Made by a program: the position numbers and the translations under genes. A stretch of DNA of 64,000 bases, taken from positions 1 through 64,000 of the forward strand of contig NZ_JAUMIT010000008.1 of assembly GCF_030519655.1 (NCBI RefSeq), given 5' to 3'. Below the pieces are notes generated by a model that was not told where the DNA came from, did not search any database, and saw nothing but the letters and a program-made list of their open reading frames with translations. Shown here piece by piece: positions 38,006 through 47,110 of this stretch (positions are counted from its first letter, which is position 1; the number at the start of each line of letters is the position of its first letter). The DNA comes from Wenyingzhuangia gilva. Its GTDB lineage: Bacteria > Bacteroidota > Bacteroidia > Flavobacteriales > Flavobacteriaceae.

Positions 38006-38035
38006 AAAAGGCATCACTTAAGTGATACCTTTTTT
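38004..38035. terminator. Terminator shared by copy 2 and thiF
   Basis: AAAAAAGGCATCACTT (38004-38019) faces AAGTGATACCTTTTTT (38020-38035), with one C-A mismatch. It resembles the copy 1 terminator (common GCATCAC core). The thiF stop codon (38014-38016) lies inside the stem, so the thiF transcript would end within the hairpin. Confidence 0.7.
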
Positions 38036-39060
38036 ATTCCTCCTTTTAACGAATATATTTTTAAGCTTAAATCTTTAATTAATTGTTTACTTCTGTTTCC
38101 TGTTTCACAATACAGCACGATTTTTTTAGAAGAATTTAAAAGAGCTGGATTACTTCTGATTTCAGATTCAGGGATATGTTTTCCGCCTATGTTTTTGATT
38201 TCTCTTTCTAAAGAAGTTCTGATGTCAATCAGTTCATACGAATCATCATTAAGTCCTGAAAAATCAATCTCATTTTCTAGCGTTTCAATACCACAAAAGA
38301 AATCGTAGTCAATTAATTCAGTAATTTTAATGTCTTCATTTTTTTCAAAGCTTAAAACAAAATTTTGATTGTTGAGCGTATTGATTGTTAATAATTTTCC
38401 TGATAATACTTCTCCAGTATCACAAATGATTTTGATGACTTCATTGGCTTGGTAGCTACCTATAATTCCTGGTAAAATTCCTAATACGCCAATTTCTGAA
38501 CAAGAAGGAACGGAACCTTGTTTTGGGGGAGTAGGATACAAACATCTATAAGTTGGACCGTTGTTGTAGTTAAATACGGAAACTTGGCCCTCAAACTTAA
38601 AGATAGATCCAAAAACCAAAGGTTTGTTGCTTATTACTGAAGCATCGTTACAGAGATATCTCGTTTGAAAATTATCGGAACCGTCTACAATAATATCATA
38701 TTGATAAAATAAGTCGATCGCATTATCCTTACTTAAAAAGAAATCGTAAATATTAAATTTCACATAAGGATTTAATTGTTTCATCCTATTCGCGGCCGCT
38801 CTAGCTTTGGATTTTCCAATGTCATCAACGGTAAATAATATTTGACGTTGTAGATTGGTAACATCCACAGTGTCTCCATCAACAATACCAATGGTTCCTA
38901 CTCCTGCAGCGGTTAAATATTGAATAATAGGACAGCCCAATCCTCCAGCTCCAATCACTAAAACGTTAGCTGATTTTATTTTTTCTTGTCCCTCTAATCC
39001 AATTTCATTTAATAATAAATGACGGCTGTATAATATTTTTTCGTTGTTGTTTAGTTTCAC
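38014..39060 (-). CDS. thiF: ThiF/MoeB-type adenylyltransferase with C-terminal rhodanese domain
   Basis: 348 residues. It adenylates the C-terminal glycine of ThiS so that sulfur can be added for thiazole synthesis. N-terminal E1-like domain: VIGAGGLGCPIIQYLTAAG near 34, DGSDNFQTRYLCND near 131, cysteines in YRCLYP and PSCSEIG. The last 100 residues form a rhodanese domain with the active-site loop YCETGNRSK, which can relay the sulfur. Placed last in the thi operon; a MoeB role in molybdopterin synthesis is possible but position favours thiamine. Confidence 0.85.
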   Translation of the reverse strand: MKLNNNEKILYSRHLLLNEIGLEGQEKIKSANVLVIGAGGLGCPIIQYLTAAGVGTIGIVDGDTVDVTNLQRQILFTVDDIGKSKARAAANRMKQLNPYVKFNIYDFFLSKDNAIDLFYQYDIIVDGSDNFQTRYLCNDASVISNKPLVFGSIFKFEGQVSVFNYNNGPTYRCLYPTPPKQGSVPSCSEIGVLGILPGIIGSYQANEVIKIICDTGEVLSGKLLTINTLNNQNFVLSFEKNEDIKITELIDYDFFCGIETLENEIDFSGLNDDSYELIDIRTSLEREIKNIGGKHIPESEIRSNPALLNSSKKIVLYCETGNRSKQLIKDLSLKIYSLKGGIKKVSLK

Positions 39061-39062
39061 AA

Positions 39063-39137
39063 GTACAAAGTATTGAGTACAAAGTACAAAGTATTGAGTA
39101 GCTACTGTTCTTAGTACTCATTACTTAATACTTAATA
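39063..39137. repeat. Short AGTAC/AGTATT repeat cluster between thiF and thiH
   Basis: The 14-base unit GTACAAAGTATTGA occurs at 39063-39076 and 39084-39097 with a GTACAAA half-unit between them. It is followed by the related TACTTAATACTTAATACT. Similar runs occur at 51660-51690 and 51780-51805. These low-complexity intergenic units recur in flavobacterial genomes. Confidence 0.65.
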
Positions 39138-40250
39138 CTAATTAAACGCTTCCCAATCTTTCCAAACAGGTTCTAATCCACTTTGTTTTAACATTTCAGC
39201 AATGAGTTCTGTAGAGCGTTCATCAGAAATTTCAAACTGTTCCAAAGATTGAGGTTCTACTACATATCCACCCGGATTTGTTTTAGATTCTGCACTTAAA
39301 GAAGTGATTCCTAAATGTACAATATTGTTTCTAAAAACCTCACTCTCACGTGTACTCATGGATAGCTCTACATCTTCATCTAACAATCTAAAAGCACAAA
39401 TGGTTTGTACCAAGTTTTTGTCAGTCATTTCTACTTTTGGTTCCAAACCTCCTGAGTGAGGTCTCAATCTAGGGAAAGAGATGGAGTATTTTGTTTTCCA
39501 ATAGGTTTTTTGTAAATATTTAAGATGTAAAGCAGTAAAAAAGCTATCAGCTCTCCAGTCTTCTAACCCAAATAAAGCACCAATTCCAATTTTATGAACT
39601 CCTGCTTTACCTAACCTGTCAGCAGTATCCAATCTGTAGTCAAAATTAGACTTTTTTCCTTTTGGATGATGTTTTTTATATTCGTCTCTATGATAAGTTT
39701 CTTGATATACTAAAACTGCGTATAAGTTGGCTTCAATTAATTCTTCGTATTCATGTTGGTCTAATGGTTGCACTTCCATACTGATATTAGCAAATTGATC
39801 TCTAATCAACTCAATTGCATGTTTGATGTAAGGAACTCCAACAGTTTTATTTGCTTCTCCAGTCACCAACAAAATATGATCATATCCTTTGGCTTTTAAA
39901 AAAGCAACTTCTTTTAGAATTTCATCATCTGTTAAAGTTCTACGAGGAATTTTATTAGTCATACTAAATCCACAATAGGTACAAATGTTTTGACATTCGT
40001 TAGACAAATACATCGGTACATACATCTGAATGGTATTTCCAAAACGTTTTTTGGTAGTCATCTTACTCAAATGAGCCATTTGTTCTAAATAGGGAGCTGC
40101 AGCAGGTGATATGAAGGCTTTAAAATCCTCTAAATCTCTTTTGGTTTTGGATAAAGCATATTCAACATCTTGAGCAGTTTTTGCATTGATGCTTGCTAAA
40201 GTATCATCCCAGTTGTAGGTGTCGAATAGGTTTTGAAATGTTTTGTTCAT
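39138..40250 (-). CDS. thiH: 2-iminoacetate synthase (radical SAM tyrosine lyase)
   Basis: 370 residues. It splits tyrosine to dehydroglycine, the C2-N fragment of the thiazole ring. Radical SAM cluster cysteines in LSNECQNICTYCGFSM near 88 (CxxxCxxC), and the HHPKGKKSNFDYRLDTADR and SFPRLRPHSGGLEP segments match ThiH rather than biotin synthase. Presence of ThiH, not the oxidase ThiO, points to the tyrosine-dependent route. Confidence 0.95.
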   Translation of the reverse strand: MNKTFQNLFDTYNWDDTLASINAKTAQDVEYALSKTKRDLEDFKAFISPAAAPYLEQMAHLSKMTTKKRFGNTIQMYVPMYLSNECQNICTYCGFSMTNKIPRRTLTDDEILKEVAFLKAKGYDHILLVTGEANKTVGVPYIKHAIELIRDQFANISMEVQPLDQHEYEELIEANLYAVLVYQETYHRDEYKKHHPKGKKSNFDYRLDTADRLGKAGVHKIGIGALFGLEDWRADSFFTALHLKYLQKTYWKTKYSISFPRLRPHSGGLEPKVEMTDKNLVQTICAFRLLDEDVELSMSTRESEVFRNNIVHLGITSLSAESKTNPGGYVVEPQSLEQFEISDERSTELIAEMLKQSGLEPVWKDWEAFN

Positions 40251-40264
40251 GTTTCTAAGAATGT

Positions 40265-40310
40265 AGAATATAGAAGTTAGGGTTTTGTTAAAACCTAGTT
40301 TCTATATTCT
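40265..40310. repeat. Long imperfect hairpin between thiH and thiG
   Basis: AGAATATAGAA (40265-40275) and TTCTATATTCT (40300-40310) pair perfectly; inside, TAGGGTTTT and AAAACCTA pair with one bulge. There is no T run on the minus strand, so it more likely processes or stabilises the thi mRNA than terminates it. Confidence 0.55.
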
Positions 40311-40322
40311 TGGTTCTAAATT

Positions 40323-41093
40323 CTAGTTCAAAAAACTGGTTAAAGGACTACTCGCTTCTGCATGTTTTTTTATGCTGGCTAATTTTGCGTTATATGCCAT
40401 TCTACCCGCTTCCACAGCCATTTTAAAAGCAATTGCCATTTGAACTGGATTTTGAGAAACTGCAATGGCAGTATTTACCAACACAGCATCAGCACCTAAT
40501 TCCATAGCATAAGCTGCGTGTGATGGGCTTCCAATTCCAGCATCAACAATAACAGGAACATTACTTTGTTCTATAATAATTTCTAGAAAATCAACGGTTT
40601 TAATTCCTTTATTGGTTCCTATGGGAGCTCCTAAAGGCATTACGCATTGTGCCCCTACATCTTCTAGTCTTTTACATAATACAGGATCAGCGTGAATGTA
40701 TGGCATGACTATAAAGCCTAGTTTTACTAATTCTTCGGTAGCTTTTAACGTTTCAATAGGATCGGGTAATAAATATTTAGGATCTGGATGAATTTCTAAT
40801 TTAATCCAATTGGTTCCCAAAGCTTCTCGAGCCAATTGCGCAGCAAAAACGGCTTCTTTTGCATTTCTAACTCCAGAGGTGTTGGGAAGTAGATTTACAT
40901 GAGGTTTGGTTATGCTTTGTAACATTTTATCTTGTTCATTCTCTACATCAACTCTTTTTAGAGCAACAGTTACTAGTTCGCTTTCTGATGCTAAAATAGC
41001 TTCAGACATTAATTTGTTTGAGCTAAATTTTCCTGTTCCGGTAAAAAGTCTTGAGTTGAATTTTTTGCCTGCTATATTGAGTATATCGTTCAT
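40323..41093 (-). CDS. thiG: Thiazole synthase
   Basis: 256 residues, TIM barrel. It forms the thiazole phosphate from deoxyxylulose phosphate, iminoacetate and ThiS thiocarboxylate. Family signatures: [16 protein letters not shown] near 13, VTVALKRVD with the Schiff-base region, [26 protein letters not shown] and [17 protein letters not shown]. It lies between thiE and thiH in the operon. Confidence 0.97.
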   Translation of the reverse strand: MNDILNIAGKKFNSRLFTGTGKFSSNKLMSEAILASESELVTVALKRVDVENEQDKMLQSITKPHVNLLPNTSGVRNAKEAVFAAQLAREALGTNWIKLEIHPDPKYLLPDPIETLKATEELVKLGFIVMPYIHADPVLCKRLEDVGAQCVMPLGAPIGTNKGIKTVDFLEIIIEQSNVPVIVDAGIGSPSHAAYAMELGADAVLVNTAIAVSQNPVQMAIAFKMAVEAGRMAYNAKLASIKKHAEASSPLTSFLN

Positions 41094-41102
41094 TTTGATT
41101 TC

Positions 41103-41753
41103 TTAAATGTTGTTGATATCGTATTTTTGTTCTTCACTATTACCTGCTTGTAAAAGTTTGTTGAAAGTTCTAATTTTATTAAAATCACGAGTAATTTCTC
41201 CTGACATGGCAATACCAGAGATCCCTGTTTTTAAAAGTTCAGGGATGTCATTTTCTGTGATACCACCAATGGCAATAATGGGTGTTTCGGTTTTTAATTC
41301 CTGAATAATTAAAGAATATCCATCTAAGCCTAAAACAGGACTTAAATTTTCTTTGGTAGTAGTGAATCTAAAAGGTCCTAAACCGATATAATCAATTTCT
41401 TTGTTAATTAAGGTTTTGCAATCTTCAAGTGTATTTGCGGTTCCTCCAATAATTTGCCAAGTGTATAAATATTTCCTTGCTTCAGTTGGGCAAGTATCCG
41501 ATTTTCCTAAGTGTACACCATCTGCTTTTACTTCTTTCGCAATTTTATAATGATCGTTTATAATCAAACGAGTTTGAAAATGATTGGTAATTTCTCTAGC
41601 TTCTAAAGCTGTTTTTAAAATCTTTTTATCGGATAGATTTTTTAAGCGTAATTGCACCAATTCAGCACCAGACTGACAAGCATTTTGAATATTTTCTAAA
41701 TGCTCTTTTGGACTTGCTCCTTGTGATATATAATGTAGTTTATTGATGGTCAT
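41103..41753 (-). CDS. thiE: Thiamine-phosphate synthase
   Basis: 216 residues, TIM barrel. It joins HMP pyrophosphate and thiazole phosphate. Motifs: VQLRLKNLSDKKIL near 35, LIINDHYKIAKEVKADGVHLG (DHYK-type substrate site), IGGTANT, YIGLGPFRFTTTK, IIAIGGITENDIPELL and GIAMSGEI. This is the more canonical of the two ThiE-like genes of the operon. Its N-terminus nearly abuts the thiD stop (one base). Confidence 0.93.
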   Translation of the reverse strand: MTINKLHYISQGASPKEHLENIQNACQSGAELVQLRLKNLSDKKILKTALEAREITNHFQTRLIINDHYKIAKEVKADGVHLGKSDTCPTEARKYLYTWQIIGGTANTLEDCKTLINKEIDYIGLGPFRFTTTKENLSPVLGLDGYSLIIQELKTETPIIAIGGITENDIPELLKTGISGIAMSGEITRDFNKIRTFNKLLQAGNSEEQKYDINNI

Positions 41754-41754
41754 G

Positions 41755-42525
41755 CTATATTTCTTCTTTGTGAATTTTGGTATGCGTGCCTAAAAGAGAC
41801 TCGTTACTATTTAAAAATTGTTCTGTGTAATATTTAGCAGCTTTACAAGTGTCTTCTAAATCTAATTCTGATGCAATATTACAAGCTAGAGACGAAGATA
41901 GTACACAACCGCTTCCGTGTTTTTCTGAAATTTTAGTTGCATTTGGAGGAATATTTACCATTACAATTCCGCTATGATACAATTCATCCCAGCCTTTTTT
42001 ATCTGTTCTGTGCCCCCCTTTTAAATAGATGTTTGTTTTACTAGCAATATGCTCTAATGTTTCTTCAATATCTAGGTGTGGATAGAGAAGTTGAATTTCA
42101 TTATAATTTGGAGTGATAATGTAACATTTTTCCCAAATTTCATCCAGTAAATCTTGACTCTCTTGTGAGTGAAAATCAAAACCAGCAGTGGCTTTTATTA
42201 TTGGATCTAATACAATTTTAACCTCTGAATTCAGGGCGTGTAATTTGTTTAAAATAAGCAACAGTGTTGCCCAAGATTGGATGATTCCGATTTTAACGAT
42301 AGAAATTTCAAAACGTTCGAATAAAGTTTCAATTTGCGAAAGAATTACTTTAGGATCTGTCCATATACAATCTTTAAAATCGATGTCGTTCTGAATGGTA
42401 ATAGCTGTACAAACGGACAGGCCATAAAAACCATGTGCTTCAAATGTTTTAATATCTGAAGTAATTCCAGCACCTCCTGAGGGATCGTGGCCGGCAATTG
42501 TTAAAATGTATTTATATTCTTTCAT
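41755..42525 (-). CDS. thiD: HMP/HMP-phosphate kinase
   Basis: 256 residues, ribokinase fold. It phosphorylates HMP twice. N-terminal ILTIAGHDPSGGAGITSDIK, middle VVLDPIIKATAGF-like (DPIIKATAGFDFHS), and the anion hole with catalytic Asp position at KHGSGCVLSSSLA. The last motif is KHGSGCVLS where many ThiD have GTGCTLS, but the pattern is kept. Confidence 0.93.
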   Translation of the reverse strand: MKEYKYILTIAGHDPSGGAGITSDIKTFEAHGFYGLSVCTAITIQNDIDFKDCIWTDPKVILSQIETLFERFEISIVKIGIIQSWATLLLILNKLHALNSEVKIVLDPIIKATAGFDFHSQESQDLLDEIWEKCYIITPNYNEIQLLYPHLDIEETLEHIASKTNIYLKGGHRTDKKGWDELYHSGIVMVNIPPNATKISEKHGSGCVLSSSLACNIASELDLEDTCKAAKYYTEQFLNSNESLLGTHTKIHKEEI

Positions 42526-42572
42526 TTGCTTTTTGTCTGTTCAAGTGTTTTAATGAGTGGGCGAATTGAAAT

Positions 42573-42645
42573 GTACCGAGAACTAGTTTTGGGAAATTTC
42601 TTCTCGATACTATTTTTCGTTCCTCAAAATCACTCGAAGTGACTA
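42573..42645. repeat. GTACCGAGAA/TTCTCGATAC dispersed-repeat-like element
   Basis: GTACCGAGAA (42573-42582) and TTCTCGATAC (42601-42610) are inverted with one mismatch. They are followed by TCGTTCCTCAAAATCACTCGAAGTGACT. This resembles dispersed flavobacterial intergenic elements built around TTCTCGATAC and TCGAAGTGAC. It separates thiD from the second thiE-like gene. Confidence 0.55.
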
Positions 42646-43226
42646 TTCATTTTTTTAAAAGCCTCTACTGGGTTTTCACTATTCCAAATTCCTCCTAGAA
42701 CACCCACTCCTTTAAAACCTAATTTGGTAAAGTTTTCTAAATTATCAGGAGTCACTCCTCCCATTCCGATAATGGTTTTGTCAATATGGTTTACATCAAA
42801 CCCTCTTCCTTTATATCCTTGTTTAGAGATAGAAGAAAATACTGGACTTAATAAATGATAATCAAATTCAAAAGTACAGTTTTTAAGCTCCTCAGGTTCG
42901 TGAAAAGAACTACTAATAGTTTTTCCATACATATTATTCAGTTTTACAAAATAATCGGTAGGAGTGTCTAAATGATCTTTTCTTTTTTGTTCTTGAAAAT
43001 GAACTCCTTTTAGGTTGTATTCATTCACCAATTCATGAAAATAATGGACTACAATTCGGTTGTGATATTGTTTATCAATTTGATTTAAATACTCACAATG
43101 TCCATGGTAATTCTTATCAGGTTTTCTTAAATGATAATATTCCAATCCTTGTTGAAATAACTGATGTAATATTTCAATTTCGTTAGGAATATCATTTTCT
43201 GGAGCTATTAAAATTATCATTTGCAT
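42630..43226 (-). CDS. Second ThiE/TenI-like protein
   Basis: 198 residues (196 from Met3). A TIM barrel related to thiamine-phosphate synthase: LEYYHLRKPDKNYHGH near 28, RIVVHYFHELVNEYNLKGVHFQ near 57, DYHLLSPVFSSISKQGYKG, IIGMGGVTPDNLENFTKLG and GVGVLGGIW. The substrate-site DHYK of true ThiE is replaced by HYFHEL, as in TenI-like proteins, so it may be the thiazole tautomerase TenI or a second synthase. It sits between thiC and thiD, so it belongs to the pathway. Confidence 0.78.
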   Translation of the reverse strand: MQMIILIAPENDIPNEIEILHQLFQQGLEYYHLRKPDKNYHGHCEYLNQIDKQYHNRIVVHYFHELVNEYNLKGVHFQEQKRKDHLDTPTDYFVKLNNMYGKTISSSFHEPEELKNCTFEFDYHLLSPVFSSISKQGYKGRGFDVNHIDKTIIGMGGVTPDNLENFTKLGFKGVGVLGGIWNSENPVEAFKKMNSHFE

Positions 43227-43314
43227 GTGTTTTGTTGTCCATCAAAATTACTTGAAATCATTTGAATGAGTTAGGGATTGAGGCTTTGTTTGAGCTCTTT
43301 TAAAACGGTGATCG

Positions 43315-43381
43315 AGCGGGGTCGAGATTGTAGTTTTAAAAAGCGAGTGCCGAAAGCCCGACCCCGAAACTTGTTCGGGGG
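43315..43381. repeat. GC-rich inverted repeats between thiC and the second thiE-like gene
   Basis: CGGGGTCG (43317-43324) pairs with CGACCCCG (43359-43366). The second arm overlaps CCCCGAA (43362-43368), which can pair instead with TTCGGGG (43374-43380). The stretch is much richer in GC than its surroundings. It lies just after the thiC stop and could give two alternative structures. Confidence 0.6.
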
Positions 43382-43396
43382 AACTTCCTAATTATT

Positions 43397-45322
<1,926 letters not shown>

Positions 45323-45354
45323 TTAATTCGTAATTGATTGATTGCTAATTGAGT

Positions 45355-45558
45355 TTACCCTCCCTGTGTAGCTTGTATAATTAAAACATCGTCTCCTTGG
45401 TTTAGAAATTGACTTTCCCAATTAGATTTAGTGATGATTTTTTGATTAATGGCCACAGCAATTCCATGTTCGGGTTGCGCTAATTGATGTAACAAATGAG
45501 CAACAGAACTGTTTTCTGAAATTTCTTTGAATTGATTGTTTACTTTTATGGTTATCAT
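45355..45558 (-). CDS. thiS: Sulfur carrier protein ThiS
   Basis: 67 residues with the ubiquitin-like fold and a C-terminal Gly-Gly (IIQATQGG). The carboxylate is adenylated by ThiF and converted to a thiocarboxylate that gives the thiazole sulfur. IAVAINQKIITKSNWES and LNQGDDVLIIQATQGG match the family. First gene of the thi operon, directly downstream of the riboswitch. Confidence 0.93.
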   Translation of the reverse strand: MITIKVNNQFKEISENSSVAHLLHQLAQPEHGIAVAINQKIITKSNWESQFLNQGDDVLIIQATQGG

Positions 45559-45650
45559 TGTTCAAAATATTTGGGCGATAACCTTTGCAGAAGGATTCTG
45601 CTTAAACTTGATTAAGATAGTACGCGAAGAATTGCGTTGCTACAATAATA

Positions 45651-45671
45651 ACAAAAGAGGTCTGTGACCTC
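45651..45671 (-). terminator. Terminator stem directly after the TPP riboswitch
   Basis: Minus strand: GAGGTC (45671-45666), loop ACA, GACCTC (45662-45657), then TTTTGT (45656-45651). A short perfect hairpin with a U tract immediately 3' of the aptamer's closing region. Confidence 0.75.
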
Positions 45672-45673
45672 AC

Positions 45674-45752
45674 TTTTCCCTACGTAAGTTCTAACTTATT
45701 CAGGTTCAAAGGGTAACTCTCAGTCTTTTTTGTAAAAAGACACCCCCAAAGT
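45674..45752 (-). ncRNA. TPP riboswitch (THI element)
   Basis: Minus strand reads GGGGGTGTC, a variable loop, GACTGAGAGTTACCCTTTGAA, CCTGAATAAGTT, then ACTTACGTAGGGAAAA. The conserved GGGGUGC, CUGAGA, ACCCUU-GAACCUGA and CGUAGGGAA blocks of the THI box are all in order. Binding TPP should repress the thi operon. With the hairpin at 45657-45671 following directly, control is most simply by transcription termination. Confidence 0.95.
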
Positions 45753-45762
45753 TTATCTAATG

Positions 45763-45792
45763 CGAATGTATAAAAATATTTTCACAACACAA
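45763..45792 (-). promoter_or_regulatory. thi operon promoter
   Basis: Minus strand TTG (45792-45790), 19 bases, then TACATTCG (45770-45763), one mismatch from TAnnTTTG. It lies just upstream of the riboswitch, at the expected distance. Confidence 0.65.
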
Positions 45793-45851
45793 TTTATAGT
45801 ATTGTAAATAAACGAATGTTAGTGATTTGTGAGTTTTAACAGGATTTAAAA

Positions 45852-46886
45852 TTAGCTTTTATTCGCCAACTGTCCACAAGCAGCATCAATGTCTTTTCCT
45901 CTAGATCTACGAACGTTCACTACAATTCCGTTTTTTTCTAAAGAGTAAACATAGTCATCAATAGCTTTATTGCTCGCTTGTTGATACTTTCCGTCATCAA
46001 TAGGATTATATTCTATTAAATTTACTTTACAAGGAACGTAAGAACAGAATTTTATCAAAGCATTGATATCTTCCTGTTTGTCATTTATATCTCGCCAAAC
46101 TACATATTCATAGGTAATTCTACTTTGTGTTTTTGCGTACCAATACTCTAAAGATTCTCGTAAGTCTGTTAACGGAAAGTTTTTAGAAAAAGGCATGATT
46201 TTATTTCTAGTCTCTTCAATGGCAGAATGCAAAGAAACGGCTAAGTTAAATTTTACTTCATCATCGGCTAGTTTTTTAATCATTTTGGGTAATCCAGAAG
46301 TAGAAACTGTGATTCGTTTTGGAGACATTCCTAAACCTTCTTCACTAGTAATCATTTCGATGGATTTCATTACATTGTTGTAGTTCATCAATGGTTCCCC
46401 CATTCCCATATACACAATATTGGAAAGCTTATGATTATAGTAATGCAAACTTTCTTGATTGATGGCTGCCACTTGATCGTAAATTTCATCAGCATTTAAG
46501 TTTCTCATTCTTTTTAAACGAGCTGTAGCACAAAATTCACAATCTAAACTACAACCTACTTGACTAGATACACAAGCGGTGGTTCTAGAGTCAGTAGGAA
46601 TTAATACAGATTCTACCACTAAGCCATCGTGAAGTTTTACAGCATTTTTTACAGTACCGTCTTTACTGCGTTGCATGTTGTCTACCTTAATATGGTTAAT
46701 GACAAAATTTTCTTCTAATTGCTCTCTAGTTTGTTTAGAAAGATTGGTCATGTCTTCAAAATTGTGAGCAGATTTACTCCATAACCATTCGTAAACCTGA
46801 TTTCCTCTAAAGGCTTTATCTCCTTGAGAAACAAAAAAGTCTCTTAATTGATCCTTGGTAAGTGCTCTGATATCTTTTTTAGACAT
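45852..46886 (-). CDS. rlmN: Dual-specificity RNA methyltransferase RlmN
   Basis: 344 residues. It methylates C2 of A2503 in 23S rRNA and A37 in some tRNAs. The radical SAM cluster is in VGCSLDCEFCATARLKRMRN near 115; GMGEPLMNYNNV, VSTSGLPKMIKKLADDE and LHSAIEETRNKIMP follow. The methyl-carrying Cys is in DIDAACGQLANKS at the C-terminus. It is monocistronic. Confidence 0.96.
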   Translation of the reverse strand: MSKKDIRALTKDQLRDFFVSQGDKAFRGNQVYEWLWSKSAHNFEDMTNLSKQTREQLEENFVINHIKVDNMQRSKDGTVKNAVKLHDGLVVESVLIPTDSRTTACVSSQVGCSLDCEFCATARLKRMRNLNADEIYDQVAAINQESLHYYNHKLSNIVYMGMGEPLMNYNNVMKSIEMITSEEGLGMSPKRITVSTSGLPKMIKKLADDEVKFNLAVSLHSAIEETRNKIMPFSKNFPLTDLRESLEYWYAKTQSRITYEYVVWRDINDKQEDINALIKFCSYVPCKVNLIEYNPIDDGKYQQASNKAIDDYVYSLEKNGIVVNVRRSRGKDIDAACGQLANKS

Positions 46887-46912
46887 ATTTTGTTTTCTGA
46901 AAAGTTACGCTG

Positions 46913-46920
46913 CAAATTTA
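46913..46920 (-). promoter_or_regulatory. rlmN promoter, -7 box
   Basis: TAAATTTG on the minus strand fits TAnnTTTG, 26 bases upstream of the rlmN start. The nearest TTG is only 14 bases further, shorter than usual. Confidence 0.45.
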
Positions 46921-47110
46921 TTAAAATCCTTGTGCAATATAGATTTTAATGTGCTTAATAAAAGTTTAAATAGTAAGATATAAGTATTTGTAATTTAGTT
47001 TTATGGTTTTTGGTGATAACAAATGTTAATAAATATATATTGGGTGTTTAAAAAAATGATAATTGTTATTTTATTGTTTGTTTATAATATACTTTTGATG
47101 TCGAATTAAA

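Noticed and set aside
39063-39137. CRISPR-like array
   Set aside because: Units are 14 bases with 7-base intervals and no unique spacers; no cas genes in the window.
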